Assembly (NCBI GenBank): GCA_932521035.1 | Contig: OW051494.1 | Span: 668,001-732,000, forward strand | DNA: 64,000 bases | From: Oscheius dolichura | Taxonomy: Eukaryota > Nematoda > Chromadorea > Rhabditida > Rhabditidae | Direction of reading: 5' to 3' | Shown here: one piece after another, positions 47,248-59,352 of the stretch | Layout: the number at the start of each line of letters is the position of its first letter | How positions within the stretch are numbered: the first letter of the stretch is position 1 | Notes under the pieces: generated by a model | What the model was told of the DNA's origin: nothing | The model's database searches: none | Seen by the model: only the letters and a program-made list of their open reading frames with translations | Program-made: the position numbers and the translations under genes

Positions 47248-48905
47248 ATGGGTCAATTTTCTACAAAACCAACAGAGGATGACCCTAATCTGACTCCAAA
47301 ACAGGTAGTTCAATTGTTAGACTTTACAAATGACTACAAAATTTTAGCCATTCAAGCTTCCTTCTGATCCACGGTCTCCAACGTTTGAATACAGTCGCAC
47401 ACCCATTATTGTAGACAGGTGTGCATTTTTCTTCCTAATTATGATTAGCTCTAAAAGTGTTTGCTAGCGTATTTCTGTGACATAAACTGTAGCGTTCGTT
47501 GGACGGAATTCTGCCGTATGTTTGCTTCACAAGCAGGCTCATCGCCCAGAACCTAGTTCAGAACTTTCGAAATACTCGAAAAATTTCTATTTTCTACTTT
47601 TCACATGTATTTCGTCGCTTACTTTGTATATGGCTATACTGCGTAATCAAGAAGAACTTGCTCGTAGTGTAAAGCAGCTAAAACAATAAGAAAATGGCCG
47701 CATAACTAACGAAACAATGAGTACTCCCTTGTAAACATTACCTAGTATATTTACCTATCATTTTTTTGCATTCACCCATGCTTCTTCTTTCATTATTATA
47801 TTTTCAGAATATCAAAACGCGGTGTATCTTCAGCCGATAGCGCTGAAACAAGAACGGTTACACGTGAAGAAATTCCACTTGATTTATCTGACGGCGATGA
47901 ACTTTTCCAAAAGCCAGACTCTGAATTTATAGAAGATGAGGTTGGACTTTAGCTGGAGCCAGCGACCCAAAATTTTTTTTCAGGATGACGAAGCTCCTCC
48001 TGTGCTTGACGATGGTCGTCGCCGGGAAATCTTCACAGAGCTCATATCTCTATTGAAACCGGAATTAACGATCAGTCGTGCATTGGCAGATATCAAGAAG
48101 AAGAAAAGTAATTCATATAATGAAAGTGCTATTTCTATTTTCTTTTTTAGATCTCTCAGCTGCTCAAGAAATAATGCTAAGGCGGCGAAAGAAGGTCGGT
48201 AAAGGTATTGAACAGACTGACGATGAGAAGGATACAGCCAAACTGGATGCTCTTGCCGATGAACTCATCTCTGCCGGGCATGTAAGTTATTCCATCTTGT
48301 TATGTTCTTGATTGTTTTGTTTATCCACGTTCCTTTTTTGATATCGTCTGCTGTTATTTTGTCTTTTTTTAGATTTCAAGCTTCAACCTAATTTCGGTTT
48401 TTTTCTAGATGGATGCCTACGAATGGACACGCGAGCGTATCGAACAAATGCTGAAAAAGATGAACAACACAGCTACTGACTCGCTAGATATGTTTTCGGA
48501 TGAGACAAGTATGCTCTTTTCATTCTGACTAATCAGTTCTGAATTATAGCTGCTGCGTCATCTAACGCCGCTGCTGATACTACGGAAGACGAAGTAAAAT
48601 GGGAATATAAAGAGAACGATACTGCTGAAATCACCGTGAGTTTATTTAGTCTGCGACGAAAAATGATTTGTTGTTTCCCAAAGATTAGTACGGTGGCAAT
48701 TTTATTTTTGTTACTAACAACAACTTGAAACGAGTTCAAGTTGAAGAATGATAAATTTTTTCTCGCTTCCTTTGGATTACTTTTTCATGTATGGATTAGA
48801 CAAGTTTATTTTCAGGGCCCTTTTACATCTGCAGAAATGGCTGCTCGTCAGGAAAAAGACGAACTAGGACCTAAAGGACTTGTTCGGCAAATTGGAAGTG
48901 GTTGA
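47248..48905 (+). CDS. Putative chimeric gene: CDCA3/Tome-1-like N-terminus fused to a truncated CD2BP2 copy, 263 aa
   Basis: Exons 47248-47304, 47348-47418, 47808-47940, 47984-48107, 48151-48281, 48409-48508, 48550-48635 and 48816-48905 join in frame to 264 codons. The first two encode MGQFSTKP, a myristoylation-type start, and SDPRSPTFEYSRTPIIV, which resembles the DPRSP...RTPI motif of CDCA3/Tome-1. Exon 3 begins ISKRGVSS, which corresponds to the parental MSKRGVSF with ATG changed to ATA. The three parental exons between EFIEDE and DDEAP are deleted. The GYF part keeps WEYKEN and GPFTSAEM, but GGA to TGA at 48903 removes the last 13 residues, including RIDFDLY. It may be a new gene, or a pseudogene that has not yet acquired frameshifts. 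Confidence 0.72.
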
Positions 48906-49153
48906 TTCAACCCGGTGGCTAAGATTGACTTCGAACTTTACTGTTAATACACTTTGTGATTTGCATGCCTGTATATAAGATTTAACGAGATTCCAGCATT
49001 TTACAAGTTGTTTATTTCCTGCTTATCAAACACTGATAACAAGCTTTCGATGATTTAGTATGACATCAACAAATTTCAGCACAATTACACAAGGTCATTT
49101 CGATATGTGCTAATAATATTACCCGGAACGTTATCTTTGTACAAGCTAGATCA

Positions 49154-50236
49154 TCAAATCAAAGCTTCTCTTGTCGGACTTTCTGCTTCCGGCAGTCGCG
49201 GAAGAGTGCTATCATTCCCGTTTGCTAAAAGATTCGGACGTGCGAATTCTTCTGGACTATCAGCAAGAATATTTGGTGAGCGATAGCTTTCATCTATTAC
49301 TACTGAAGTTGTCATTTTTTTCATAGAGGGAGGGGTAAACTTACTATTAGTTACAGGAGGAATAGAGGTTCCAAAGACGCCAATAGGCAGGCTGCTTCGG
49401 CTAGTTGAACGGGGAATAAATGCCGACACAGCATAAGAAACAGGAGCTGATGTTATGCTAGAAGAAGATGGCATCCTAGATAGATCTGTAAGGACAGGAG
49501 GTGGTCGTCTTTGCAGTGCTGGCGTTTCGTAAATCGGAGGGGGTTCGTCTCTCTTGAACAATTGGTCATAACTCGGTGGAGGATCAACAAATCCTCCATT
49601 TTCAAAACCTCTTTCTATAATTTCTGGTCTTTATTTCTTTGGGAATAATTCTTACCGGCCAGATAACTGAAAGGATGGCCAATTTCTTCTATTTCCCTAT
49701 TTACTCGTTCAGCATTGGCTGAATTTTGTTGCCTTCTAAATATTCTTCGATTTTTCTCGGTTTTTACCACTCACCGCCGATATACAAAGCATAATAATAT
49801 CCTAGTCAATGCTAAAATAACATAGAGAAGAAGAACAAGAAGAATCACAGCTATAAGAAGACCAATTGGACTGCAAGAATAATCAGAATCTCCACATTTT
49901 GTATCTGAAGCGGTTTTCAATAATGTTTAATCAATTTTGAGTAATTATCAAATCTTCTAATCTGCATTGACCTAATGAAAAATTTTATCATTAGAGAAAA
50001 AGGTCACGAATTTTCGCTTACTGGGGCAAACGAGATAAACAACTTTTTGTACAACTGAACATAAAAATCTAGTTTCTGAACATTTTTACAAATTAAAATA
50101 AACATATACCAGAGCTTGTTGTAGATGTTGTAGAGCTTGTTGTACCAATGCTAGCTACTGTACTAGACATAATTGCCGAATAATCAGTAGAAGCTGCAAG
50201 ATCTCCGTCGGGTGAAGAACCATCAGTAGTCTCCAT
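49154..50236 (-). CDS. Single-pass membrane protein with PPxY motifs, 268 aa
   Basis: Exons 50236-50110, 49904-49775, 49735-49656 and 49623-49154 give 269 codons. The ectodomain of about 55 residues is Ser/Thr-rich (TTSSTTSTTSS) with two cysteines (KCGDSDYSC). A strong membrane segment follows (IGLLIAVILLVLLLYVILAL), then a basic stop-transfer (YRRRQQ). The cytoplasmic tail holds two PPxY-type sites (PPPSY, PPPIY) that typically bind WW domains of Nedd4-type ubiquitin ligases or YAP-like adaptors. There is no signal peptide, so a type III insertion or mis-called start is possible. The layout is like WBP1/VOPP1 or PRRG proteins, but homology is not established. Confidence 0.72.
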
Positions 50237-52763
50237 TTTTCTTCAAGGAACAAGTTTTCGATTGCTCTGGAATCGATGCCTTCTTCTCTATCTTGTAAGC
50301 GATTTTTCCCTGATTGCTTATGATAAGAGAAAACGGGGTTAGCGACAGAAAGAAGACGTGACGGAACTCTATCTCTCACATGTGGAATTAAAAACAGTTG
50401 ATAAAATGGAAAGCTGTTGAAATACTGGTGAAAAGAATCGAGAACTTTGTCTTTTATTTGAAGGAGATGAAGAAATTGTACTATGTCACATGCTAAATTC
50501 CGAGAAAAGTCTCTTCACATGCAATTTTTCTTATAAGAAAGATGGGGGATGATACAAAACGAGTAGAGGAGAAAGAAGAATTTAGCAATTGAAAGAAGGC
50601 GAGCAGGAGAAGGAACGAATTATTCTTCGCAATTTTCACACATCTTCGATCCGGAAGAGAGGAGGAATATGTTATCCAAGAATAGAAGCAAAAAGAAAAG
50701 TATTGATTCATATTCGGTGTGCTTTAGAAAGAAAGAAAAAAGAATATAATACTGCAATAAATAAATGACAATATTATGAAAATAGAAAAATAACAAAGGA
50801 TGCAGTAAGTAGAAAGAGCGAGTAGGACAATTTCACAGCAGGAGTTTCAATAACCACTGGATTCCATGGAAAAAATGAGCCGAAAATGGGTGCACACAAT
50901 TGGATATGAGCTTTCACACATTTATAGCTTGCGTGCAAAAAGTGATCTTTTTCTTTCGCTCACTGCAACCTATAATCGGTGTTCCAGGGACCAGAGCCAG
51001 AGAGGTACCAATTTCAAGAGCAATTCTGCCGTACGGGGGTGGAAAACACGGAAATAATTCTAATCTACACCTAGAGATGAAGTAACATAGTAGGGAGATA
51101 ATAAAATCCATGTGAAAATAACATAATTTATCATAAATAGGGGTGAGTTGCATAAAAAATGAATCAGAGTCAATTAATTTCTGACGAGAAGAGCGCGGAG
51201 GCTGCACCCGTAAAGTCTCGGCAGCAGCGCGCAATGGCTTTTTAAAAGCGGAATTCAAAGATGAAACAAACGTTTCCCCTGCTTTGAGGTAACTTGATGC
51301 TTAACCCTTCGAAAGAAGTGGTTGAAATGAAATTTTGGAATACTTTTCCACTTTGGAAAGGTGATAAACTGAACAAAACAATACAGGATGAAAAATCACG
51401 GATTTTATTGATTCTGAACGTGAATTTTGTCCATTTCATAAGTTTTGTCGTCAAAATGTATCCATTTTAAAGGAACAGTACAAGAGTTTTTGCTACAGTA
51501 CCCCATGTTTTCGAAACTATCATTAATTTTGTTGTAATTGATCTTATTTTGTAGAGCTAATTTGGCTGATCAAAACGCTCTATTTAGTTTCACATAAATA
51601 TATTGGAATACTGAGAAAAATACAAAAAACAGTGTTCAATACCTGTAAACAGCGCGACTCCGTTGCCTGACCGTCATCTCGTCGGACGAAATTCGCAATA
51701 CAAAATTGAAAATTGGCATGCATTTTTCTCGCGAATTTGACATTTTTATAATTTTTAAAATAGATAACTTTGATCAGGAAAAAATCTCTTAAAAAACTCT
51801 TGTACTGTACCTTTAATGACAGAAATCGAAAAAAATTACAGTCTAATAAAAACAGGAGCAAAACACGCTCTTCCATGTGGCTAATTGTTGATATTTATTA
51901 GTTTCCCCCTCCGCGGTCGTAAGACACCGCGCTTCTTCCATGACAACATCTTCATTTCGCATGCAAATTTTCTAGAGAGACTGAGGGGGGATTTTGCTGT
52001 CCTTTTAGGACTAAAAACAACTAAAAATAGATCCAAAAAGTCTAGCCGCGTGTCTTTTGAGTCAAAAGTTCAAGAAGGAACTCCTTTTTTCTTCTGAAAG
52101 AGCAGGAAAATGATCCCGGGACAAGGAAGTCTCGGTGTCTGGCGAGGGGAAGCAATTTTAAGACGGATCCTTCTTTTTTGGAGAAAGGGAGCAGGGAGAA
52201 GAAATGGGAAAAGTGAAATGGGAGAGTTCAGCTCCCAGAGTCAACCTCGAGATAAGGCGCTTCGGCAGGACCTCGACTGCTGATAAGGGGAAGGCAAGGC
52301 ACGGCCCAACGAGACCATATTAAAATTGATATTGAGACTGTATTTATAGAGAAAAAAAATGATGAATAACCTGTTCACACGGAGAGAATATTTACATAAA
52401 AATATACGTAAAAAAGTGGAGAATATTGTACCGGGAAATACTGTAAAACCTGGAAAGCGCTCGCCGGCTACCGTAAGCGCACTCTAATGCAAATATACCA
52501 CGTTTCTTACTTTTTCAAGTTATTTTTGCGTTCTTTCTTTCTTTTTTTTCTTGATAAAATTTGTAAAATAGTAGAGAATATTATAAATAGAAAAAAAGTA
52601 AAGAAAATGAGTAAAATAACGAAAAAATGGGCACAAACACGTGATTATACGGAAGCGCGTGTCTTTTCCAATTTTTACGGTATTTTTGAATATCAAAATC
52701 TTTTCAATAAAGTTAAAATAAATGAGGATCATTGTGTTCATCGTCATCGTCGTTTAATTTACT
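50237..52763. other. Spacer with repeats
   Basis: It contains an isolated MITE family 1b end (51204-51224), a TTAA-flanked inverted-repeat element (51471-51812) and AT-rich DNA. Open frames at 50866-51085 and 52487-52780 lack domain or splice support. Confidence 0.5.
51471..51812. mobile_element. Second TTAA-flanked inverted-repeat element, 342 bp
   Basis: The left end AGGAACAGTACAAGAGTTTT at 51471 mirrors the right end, which terminates ACTCTTGTACTGTACCT at 51812 (one mismatch). TTAA lies on both sides (51467-51470, 51813-51816). The ends differ from the element at 42522, so it is a separate family with the same target preference. It has no coding capacity. Confidence 0.72.
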
Positions 52764-55295
52764 TCAATTCAGAGCAGTAACAGCTAATACGAGTTGATTA
52801 GCAGCCGAGAGGAGGTGCGCATGAGGACGAGCCGGCACTGCCGACTCCGAGACGTCTTGAAATGCTCGAAGATCTTCCAAAAAGATGTGGAGACTGTCCA
52901 ATACCTGGAAAAAATCATTAAAATTCGAAAAATTTGAATTTAGGCGGCAAGAAGGCGAAAAAGAGGTTACAGTAAGCCAATTGCAACCAAATGGCCGTTT
53001 TCTTCTATTTTTCGTCATTTTTTGAATTTTTCTTGTGTTCCACCGCGTGACACCCACCTGGTTGAGCTCCGTAGCCACCAGTTGTGACTGATAGACGCTC
53101 CCGGTGCTGATCACAGTTAGAGCTGTCTCCAGGACAGTTTCAGCCGCGTCAGCTAGCTCAGCAGCGGCGTCAAAGAGGGCATGTTCCTTCATCTCACTGA
53201 AAATACTCAAAATATACCGTAATTTATAAAAAAAAAAGCGGGATTCTAGAACCTTTTCTGATCATTTTCAATAGTACAGTTCAAGGCGTGCGCCGCACCC
53301 GTAGAATCTCGGCAGTTGCGCGCAATGGGATTTAGCCGCGGTGGGTTACAGGTCTTTTCACTGCCGAAATTGTACGGGTGCGGGTGCACTGGCCGAACCG
53401 GGGTCAATTGAGTTCCTGCTGTTCCTCAGCTCCTCTTTTTAGTCTCTCCTCTGTTCTTTTCTAGAAAAATCTCATCTCCCCTTCTCTTCGCGTTCCTACA
53501 ATCGCATTTGTGTGTCCCTCCGCGAATAAAAAGAATTCAATTGCCTCCTATCAAACAGCTTCCCGCCGCCGTCGCCGCAGATTCTACTACTTTTTGAAAG
53601 ACAATTTGAACTTTATTAGCCACTGGCGGCATGTGCTAGCCGCTGTTTTTTGTCCGTCTTATAGTCGCTGGAGACCAGGAGAACACCAAGATTCAATGCG
53701 TGGGCAAGAAAATAAGAACACGGAGGAGAAATGGAGGAATGGTTCTCGGGGGAACAATTCCAAAGGCCAGGGAACGGAGATTGAACGGAGGCGAAGAAAA
53801 TAAACGTAATTTAGCGGCTAAATTTCAGCCTTGGGAGGGTGTTTTTCTAATTTTCTTTGAAAAAAAAAACATCGCCAGCATGGAAATTGGTCCGTAATGG
53901 AACGAATTGAACCGGATTAGAGCCAATTTGGCCCCCATTTCCAGAAAAACACTCATTTCTACCGTAATCCCTCTTCCCAAAACTAAAAAGTGGCCTCAAA
54001 TAACCTACCCCAAGTCTTTTACAGCCACGGCAAAGGCCTTAGCATTTTCCAGGAGTCGCTTCCTCTCCCCATAGCCGCCATCCACCGCGTTACAAGCTGA
54101 CGCCTCTGGCTGGCTGGTTTCAGCCAGTCGCTGTCTCAAATTGGCGGTTCTAAACATTAATTTTATCTATTTTTAATGTTCGTTATAATCGTACTTATCA
54201 ATAGCAGCGGTGAGATCTATTCCCTCTTCCCTTGGGGCGGATAACCGCCTGGTTGGACTGTCCGCGGCGTCGGTGGAAAGAACACTCCGGCGGCGGGCAC
54301 TGAACGAGTTGATCAGTGACGGTGGGGCAGATTTCTTCCAGGAGGTCAGGCTCAATTCACTGAAAATGGAAAAATAGTGGGGAGTATGGTAAAAATCTGG
54401 AAAAACGGTGCGGGCCTACTGTAAGAACAGCGCACCGGATCCGGGCCAGTAAGGCGCATTCTCGGGGAATCGCGCCACCTTTGCGCTTTTTTGGGTGCAC
54501 TAGCCCCAATATACCAATTACAGTATGCCAAAGATTAGAGACCTATTGCACCGAAAAAGCGCAAGGCGGCACGCTTTCCCCGAAAATGCGCCTTGCTGAC
54601 CCCGACCCGATGTATTGGCCCGGGTTACGGTAATTTTTGTAGAAATTACTGTATTGTTTTTTTTTGAAAAATAGAAAAAACCTACGCAATTTGTTCCTTA
54701 TTACTGGGATCCAGGCCGGTAAATTCTTTGAGTGACATTCGACGGACGGGAACTTCGGCATCTTCTAGCGGCGACTGAAACATAACTGCTCCGTTTTGGG
54801 CGACACCAGTGAAGATGAGTGGAGAGGGGATGGGTGGACCACCAATTTTATCTGCCCCCTCCCCCCAGTAAATTCCCCCCGTGGGGGTAAGTTCATTTAC
54901 TTATTTCCCTTCCTCTCTGCCTCTCAAAAACATCTCTTTCATTGGAAAAAAAGATGAAATTTGATATATACAGAGGGCTGGGAGAGGGAGGAGAACAAAT
55001 ACCCGTTCAGAAGAAAATCCACGCGCCGCCGCACCCATAAAATCTCGGCAGCTCGGCGGACTTTGGATTCCGCGTGGCGACGCGGCTTTGCCTCCAGCTG
55101 CAGAAATTTTACGGGTGCGGGTGCGCGCATTCCATATGAATGGGAAAAGCGACCTACCTGATCAGAAATGGAATTTGACCGACGTAGAAAGTCCTCAATG
55201 TCTTTTTTATTCATAACCTGGAAGTTTAGACGATGAGAATATAGGAACGACATGAAATTTCCATCTGGAGGTGGAGGAGACGAGCCTGACGCCAT
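52764..55295 (-). CDS. Unrecognised alpha-helical protein, 270 aa
   Basis: Exons 55295-55158, 54774-54686, 54359-54195, 54149-54009, 53196-53058 and 52904-52764 give 271 codons in frame. The N-terminal half is Ser/Pro/Arg-rich and probably disordered (MASGSSPPPP; SFSARRRSVLS; SPTRRLSAPREEG, likely phosphosites). The C-terminal 130 residues are strongly amphipathic helices (AKAFAVAVKDLG, LFDAAAELADAAETVLETAL, HLLSAANQLVLAVTALN), like a helical-bundle domain of the vinculin/Cas/GIT type. I cannot assign a family. Three of the introns contain MITE copies. Confidence 0.7.
53288..53392. mobile_element. MITE family 1b copy
   Basis: It has the same inverted ends as family 1 (GCACCCGTAGAATCTCGGCA and TGTACGGGTGCGGGTGC) but a different GC-rich interior (GTTGCGCGCAATGGGATTT). 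It lies in intron 53197-54008. Related copies are at 55026-55132, 56366-56455 and 61546-61636. Confidence 0.78.
54434..54612. mobile_element. MITE family 2 copy
   Basis: GGGCCAGTAAGGCGCATTCT and its complement bound AATATACCAATTACAGTATG. It lies in intron 54360-54685 of the helical-protein gene. Confidence 0.85.
55026..55132. mobile_element. MITE family 1b copy
   Basis: Ends read GCACCCATAAAATCTCGGCA and TTTTACGGGTGCGGGTGC, with a GC-rich interior (GCTCGGCGGACTTTGG). It lies in the first intron of the helical-protein gene (54775-55157). Confidence 0.75.
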
Positions 55296-58200
55296 TTTGA
55301 GTGGAGGGAGCGGGGAGAGCGGAGAACGGGAAGAGATTCCCCCTTCTCTTCCAGTACAAAGCGCAATTTAGAGGCCCCTTTCCGGTAGCAAGGGGGAGAG
55401 ACTTTGGGGGTCATCCCGCAGGGTCTGGAGATTTGAGAAAAGGGACAGAAAGAGTGGAATTTCTCAATTTTTAGGAAAAAAAGGAAGGATAAGGCGAGTT
55501 TCAGCTGTCTAACTGTGGTGTTTGGCAGTTTTCTGGTTGGCTAACAGTTTTGCAGGTGAATAAATAAATCCCCAGGAGAGGAAGGGAGAGAGGGAGAGAG
55601 AGAGCAACGATATAGCAGCAAAAATAGGGCTCGAATTTCATTTCCTCCCCCCTTACGAATTATCAAAAGAACCATTAAAAATCACATGTGACCTGAAAAA
55701 TAAGTTCAAAAAGGCCTAAAACCCTTTTTCACCCTAAAAATCGGAAAACCCGCCAAAATTCCGAATTCAAAGATCTTGTCGCATTCCATCCCAAATTCAA
55801 ATTGCTTTAAAAATGCGATTTGGCGGGACAGAGAACGGAGAACATCCAGATTTCGGCAATTTTCTCCAATTTGTTCCCTATTTCTTCCCCGAAAAATCAG
55901 GTAAATAGGCTGAGGATAGGGACTAAAGAGCCTCCTCCTCTCACAATTGTCAGTCCTCTAAATAGCCTGTTATACGGGAGAGAGCCGGGGCTATTCTAAG
56001 CAGCCTCCCCCCAAGGACCAATCTCTTCATTCGGCCGGGGGTCTAGTAGAGCGGCGACAACGAGAAGGACGAAGAAAACTCGTTGAGCACCGGGTGATTG
56101 GCTTTTCGTCAAAACACGTGAATCCGAGAGGGGCAGGGGTCTAGGAGACTTTAAGAAGTCTACTGATGCAAAACGAGCCAAAATGGACAAAAAAATAACA
56201 TAAAATTCCATTTTCTTTCGATTCTAGCGGCTAAACATCAATTCTGAGTAGAAAATACGGTAGCCCTTGATCTGTAGAATAGGAAGTGTAAAAAATTTGG
56301 CTGTAATTAGTTCAAAATGAGCCGAAAACCGACCAAATTCAGAGTAGGACTGGCAGCTGGTTCCGGCCCGCACCCGTAAAATCTCGGCAGCTCGGCGGAT
56401 TGGCATTTCATAGCGCGCATTGTCCATAACTTCTCGCTGCCAAGATTATACGGTAAAAATTTTAATGTGAATAGACTGGGAATAGAATAAAGATCATCAT
56501 ATAGTGACCGAACAGAGTATAGTAGTTCCCCTCGCGAATTTTAATCTTCAAAATTTACTCCCGCTCTCAATATTTACTTCCCTCCCCCTCCCCCTTCACG
56601 CTATGACGACGGGGCCCCCTGGTTTCCTCTTCCAATACATATTTGGGTAACAACTGAGGGAACCTGAGAGAGTCCAGGATTCTTTCCCCTGAAGGAAGGG
56701 GACCACAAGGTCAGGGCTCATTTGTTTTGCAGAATGTGTGCACTTGAGCCAGTCAATTCGTCGCTTCTCTCCCCCCTTTTTCTTCTTCGTCTTCATTTCT
56801 TTCAAAATGAACAGGGACAGCAAGAAAAGGAGAGGAAAAGGAGTAAATACGAGCCCAAATCGGAAAGAACATCAAAAATTAAAAGACCGCGGGGTATTTT
56901 CAACTGCGAAAAGAGCGAGCGGGACATAGAAAATAGGGTTAAGGCACGGGATCTTCTCTCCCCTCTGCTTCCTGGTCAGATTACGTTTAAAGTCAAGAAA
57001 ACGTTCCGATTGAACTTTTAGCCAAAAAATTCTAGAAACGACGGCTGTTTACAGCAATTTTGAGATTTTGAAGTTGAGAACAGTCACAGTTAGACAGCGA
57101 AAACTGTAATTTGGAGGAAAAATGCCATTTACAGATAAAACAAGGTGCCTACTTTTTCCAGAAAGACGAAATCCGTCCGGGAGAGGATTAAACATCACCT
57201 AGAGGTACTTTTTAATATGAAAAATTGGGAAAAAGACCACAGTTAGACAGCGCAACAGTCAAAGGACTCAAATTTTCAAGCCACCCGCCAAAAGTATCCG
57301 TAAATCTCATCTTTTTAGCATTTAGGAATAAAAAGAAGTTCGAAGGTAAGTTTGGAAGAACGGCGCCACAGTAAGACAGTTAGACAGCTAAACAGTCCAA
57401 AAAACTCATGTCTCCCCCAAAAAACTGCAATAAGTGCCCTCCCCCGCCATTTACACGTAGCTGTTGTCAAAATGTTGTCAAAATATGGGTGATTTTCGAA
57501 GAAAGCAAAGGAAAGAAAGACAAACACACGTGAGGTTTTAGAGTAGAGAAGGGGGGCCAGGGCAGGTCCTTTAAAGAGCAAACACGATGCTCTATTATTA
57601 AGAGGAGGAGAAAAATTAGAACCGCGAGATTGATAGGGAAGAGGAGGAGGAGGGGAATGGGAAATATGAGGGGGGAACAAGTTGCTCTCTCTCTCCCTCT
57701 CCAACTTAAAAACAAGGTCGACTGCTTCCCGGCAGAAGAGGATAATTAAGCCGCTTAAAATGAGCTCTCCGCTGTCTAAAGAATTAAAAGAAGAAGGGGG
57801 GAGGGGAGTGCAGGTGACAAGAGAGTAAACTCGGCCGATATCCGTCACTCTTTTGGACATAATAGGCTAAAAATAGGAATTACTCAAGATTAATCCAATA
57901 CAACGTCCAATAGAGCTACAGTTCTATATTTTTCTACTTTTTGAATATTTCAGTCGGGACCCTTGACGTATTTAGAACGTTTTAGACCTTTAAAAAGTCG
58001 TTAAAATGCGTTTATTACTTGAAATGGACCATAATTCGGGTTAGTTCGTTGTGTGAGTCACTTTTGGGCCTTTTTGATCCTTTAAGATCCTTTAGGTCCT
58101 TTAAATTTCGAATTTTCATCTTCTGGAATAATTTATACATTTAAAAACTTGTTCTGTATGGGTTTTATTTAAAAAATGGTGGAAAAATGGAAGAAAACCA

Positions 58201-58885
58201 GCCAGCCAGGGGGTTTTTAACTTCGGAAAAGGCCTGGATGGTAAATTTGGCCGATCTAGACAGATTTAGACCTTTAAAAATAGCATTTTGAAAGTATTTC
58301 AGGGCTTAAAATGGAGTATAAAGAGTGCACAAAGTCAAGGGTCTGGAGATAAGGTGAAATCAGCGAAAAGATAAGAGAAAATCCCCCAGAAACGGGGTAA
58401 CAAAGATGATGTGAGTGCTCCCACTAGTTCCAAAGCTCACCTAGGCTATTAATTTGGAATGAGACCCACATCAGAAGGAGCAAAACAGCCAAAAGGAATC
58501 AGAAAAACGGCTTATATGAGAAAAAAGAGCTCAAAAAGGTACAGTACCCTTTTCTGACCAAAAAAGAGGAAAAATAGTGGGTAAATAGGGGTAAGAAGGT
58601 TCCAGACAGCCATTTCCACTAGGGAGAGATTTTTCCGTGTTCTCTTCCCCCGTCTCCCGCTCCGTTTTGTTTTCATCTCGGTTATGTCCCTCTCTCCTCC
58701 TCCCCCCGTTTATTGCTCTCAATTATTCTCTCGCTATTCTCCTCATTCTTTTCTTTTGGAAAAAATAAAGAGGGATACTTCAGGGCGTGGATTAGGGGAG
58801 GAGGGACTCATAAATAAGCAGACAAAAGGCAGAGGGACTAAATTATACCAGGGGGTAAATAATCGGAAGGAAAAGACCAAGTTCT

Positions 58886-59006
58886 CGATAAGTCGACCCC
58901 CTGCACCCGTAAAGTCTCGACAAGACAGAGGCGCCACAGTTTTGTAACAGCTTTGAATAAAGATGATCCTAATGCCGAGATTTTACGGGTGCATGGGAGA
59001 GGACTA
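58886..59006. mobile_element. MITE family 1 copy, slightly shortened
   Basis: The left TIR at 58902 and right end at 58993 flank TTTTGTAACAGCTTTGAATA; about 8 bp of the interior are missing compared with other copies. Confidence 0.82.
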
Positions 59007-59209
59007 CCGGGGGCCGAGTCGAAAGAGGAAAGGGGGGAGTATGGAAGTAGAGGGATTCAGAGAAGGAAGCAGCAGGGGGACATGGGAGGATGCACATACA
59101 TTGAGGATGACGACGAGCAGAATAATCAAGTGTTACATGACCGAGTTCCAGGTATTCCGAGGGAAGTTGAGCTCCAAAACGGAGAAGGCCTTGCGTGAGC
59201 AGAGATTAT

Positions 59210-59352
59210 TTTACTTCTGCAGGTCTATCATACACCGTTGGAAAGAGCTCGTCGAGATGTACAAGACGCTGTTCTTATCTCTGCCAGAATGAATTTCTGG
59301 CACCTATTTTGGCTTGAAATAGGCCCCATACTAACCCTTCCCAGCAGTCTCA
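59210..59352. repeat. Dispersed repeat family 5, copy 2
   Basis: It contains TATCATACACCGTTGGAAAG, AGCTCGTCGAG, TGGCACCTATTTTGGCTTGA and ACTAACCCTTCCCAGCAGTC, collinear with 28741-28885. The two differ mainly by a short insertion in the middle. Confidence 0.75.

Larger units (their letters stand above)
44290..48990. repeat. Large imperfect inverted duplication (two arms with spacer)
   Basis: The left arm (about 44290-47103) and right arm (about 47488-48990) are reverse complements through exons, introns and 5' flank. Exon pairs have a nearly constant coordinate sum (about 93905 for 45264-45919 against 47984-48635), which shows collinear inversion. Arm boundaries near the centre are marked by the shared GCGTTCGTTGGA next to 47097 and 47490. 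Differences are a 660-bp gap (nested gene) in the last intron and loss of three exons on the right arm. The spacer 47104-47487 holds the first exons of the chimeric gene. Confidence 0.9.

Noticed and set aside
56722-57021. 99-codon plus-strand open frame rich in Lys and Arg
   Set aside because: Low-complexity composition from purine-rich DNA, with no splice or domain support.
59090-59200. Possible exon (plus strand, TEFQVFRGKLSSKTEKAL)
   Set aside because: Splice sites are weak and it borders a family-5 repeat; no neighbouring exon connects.
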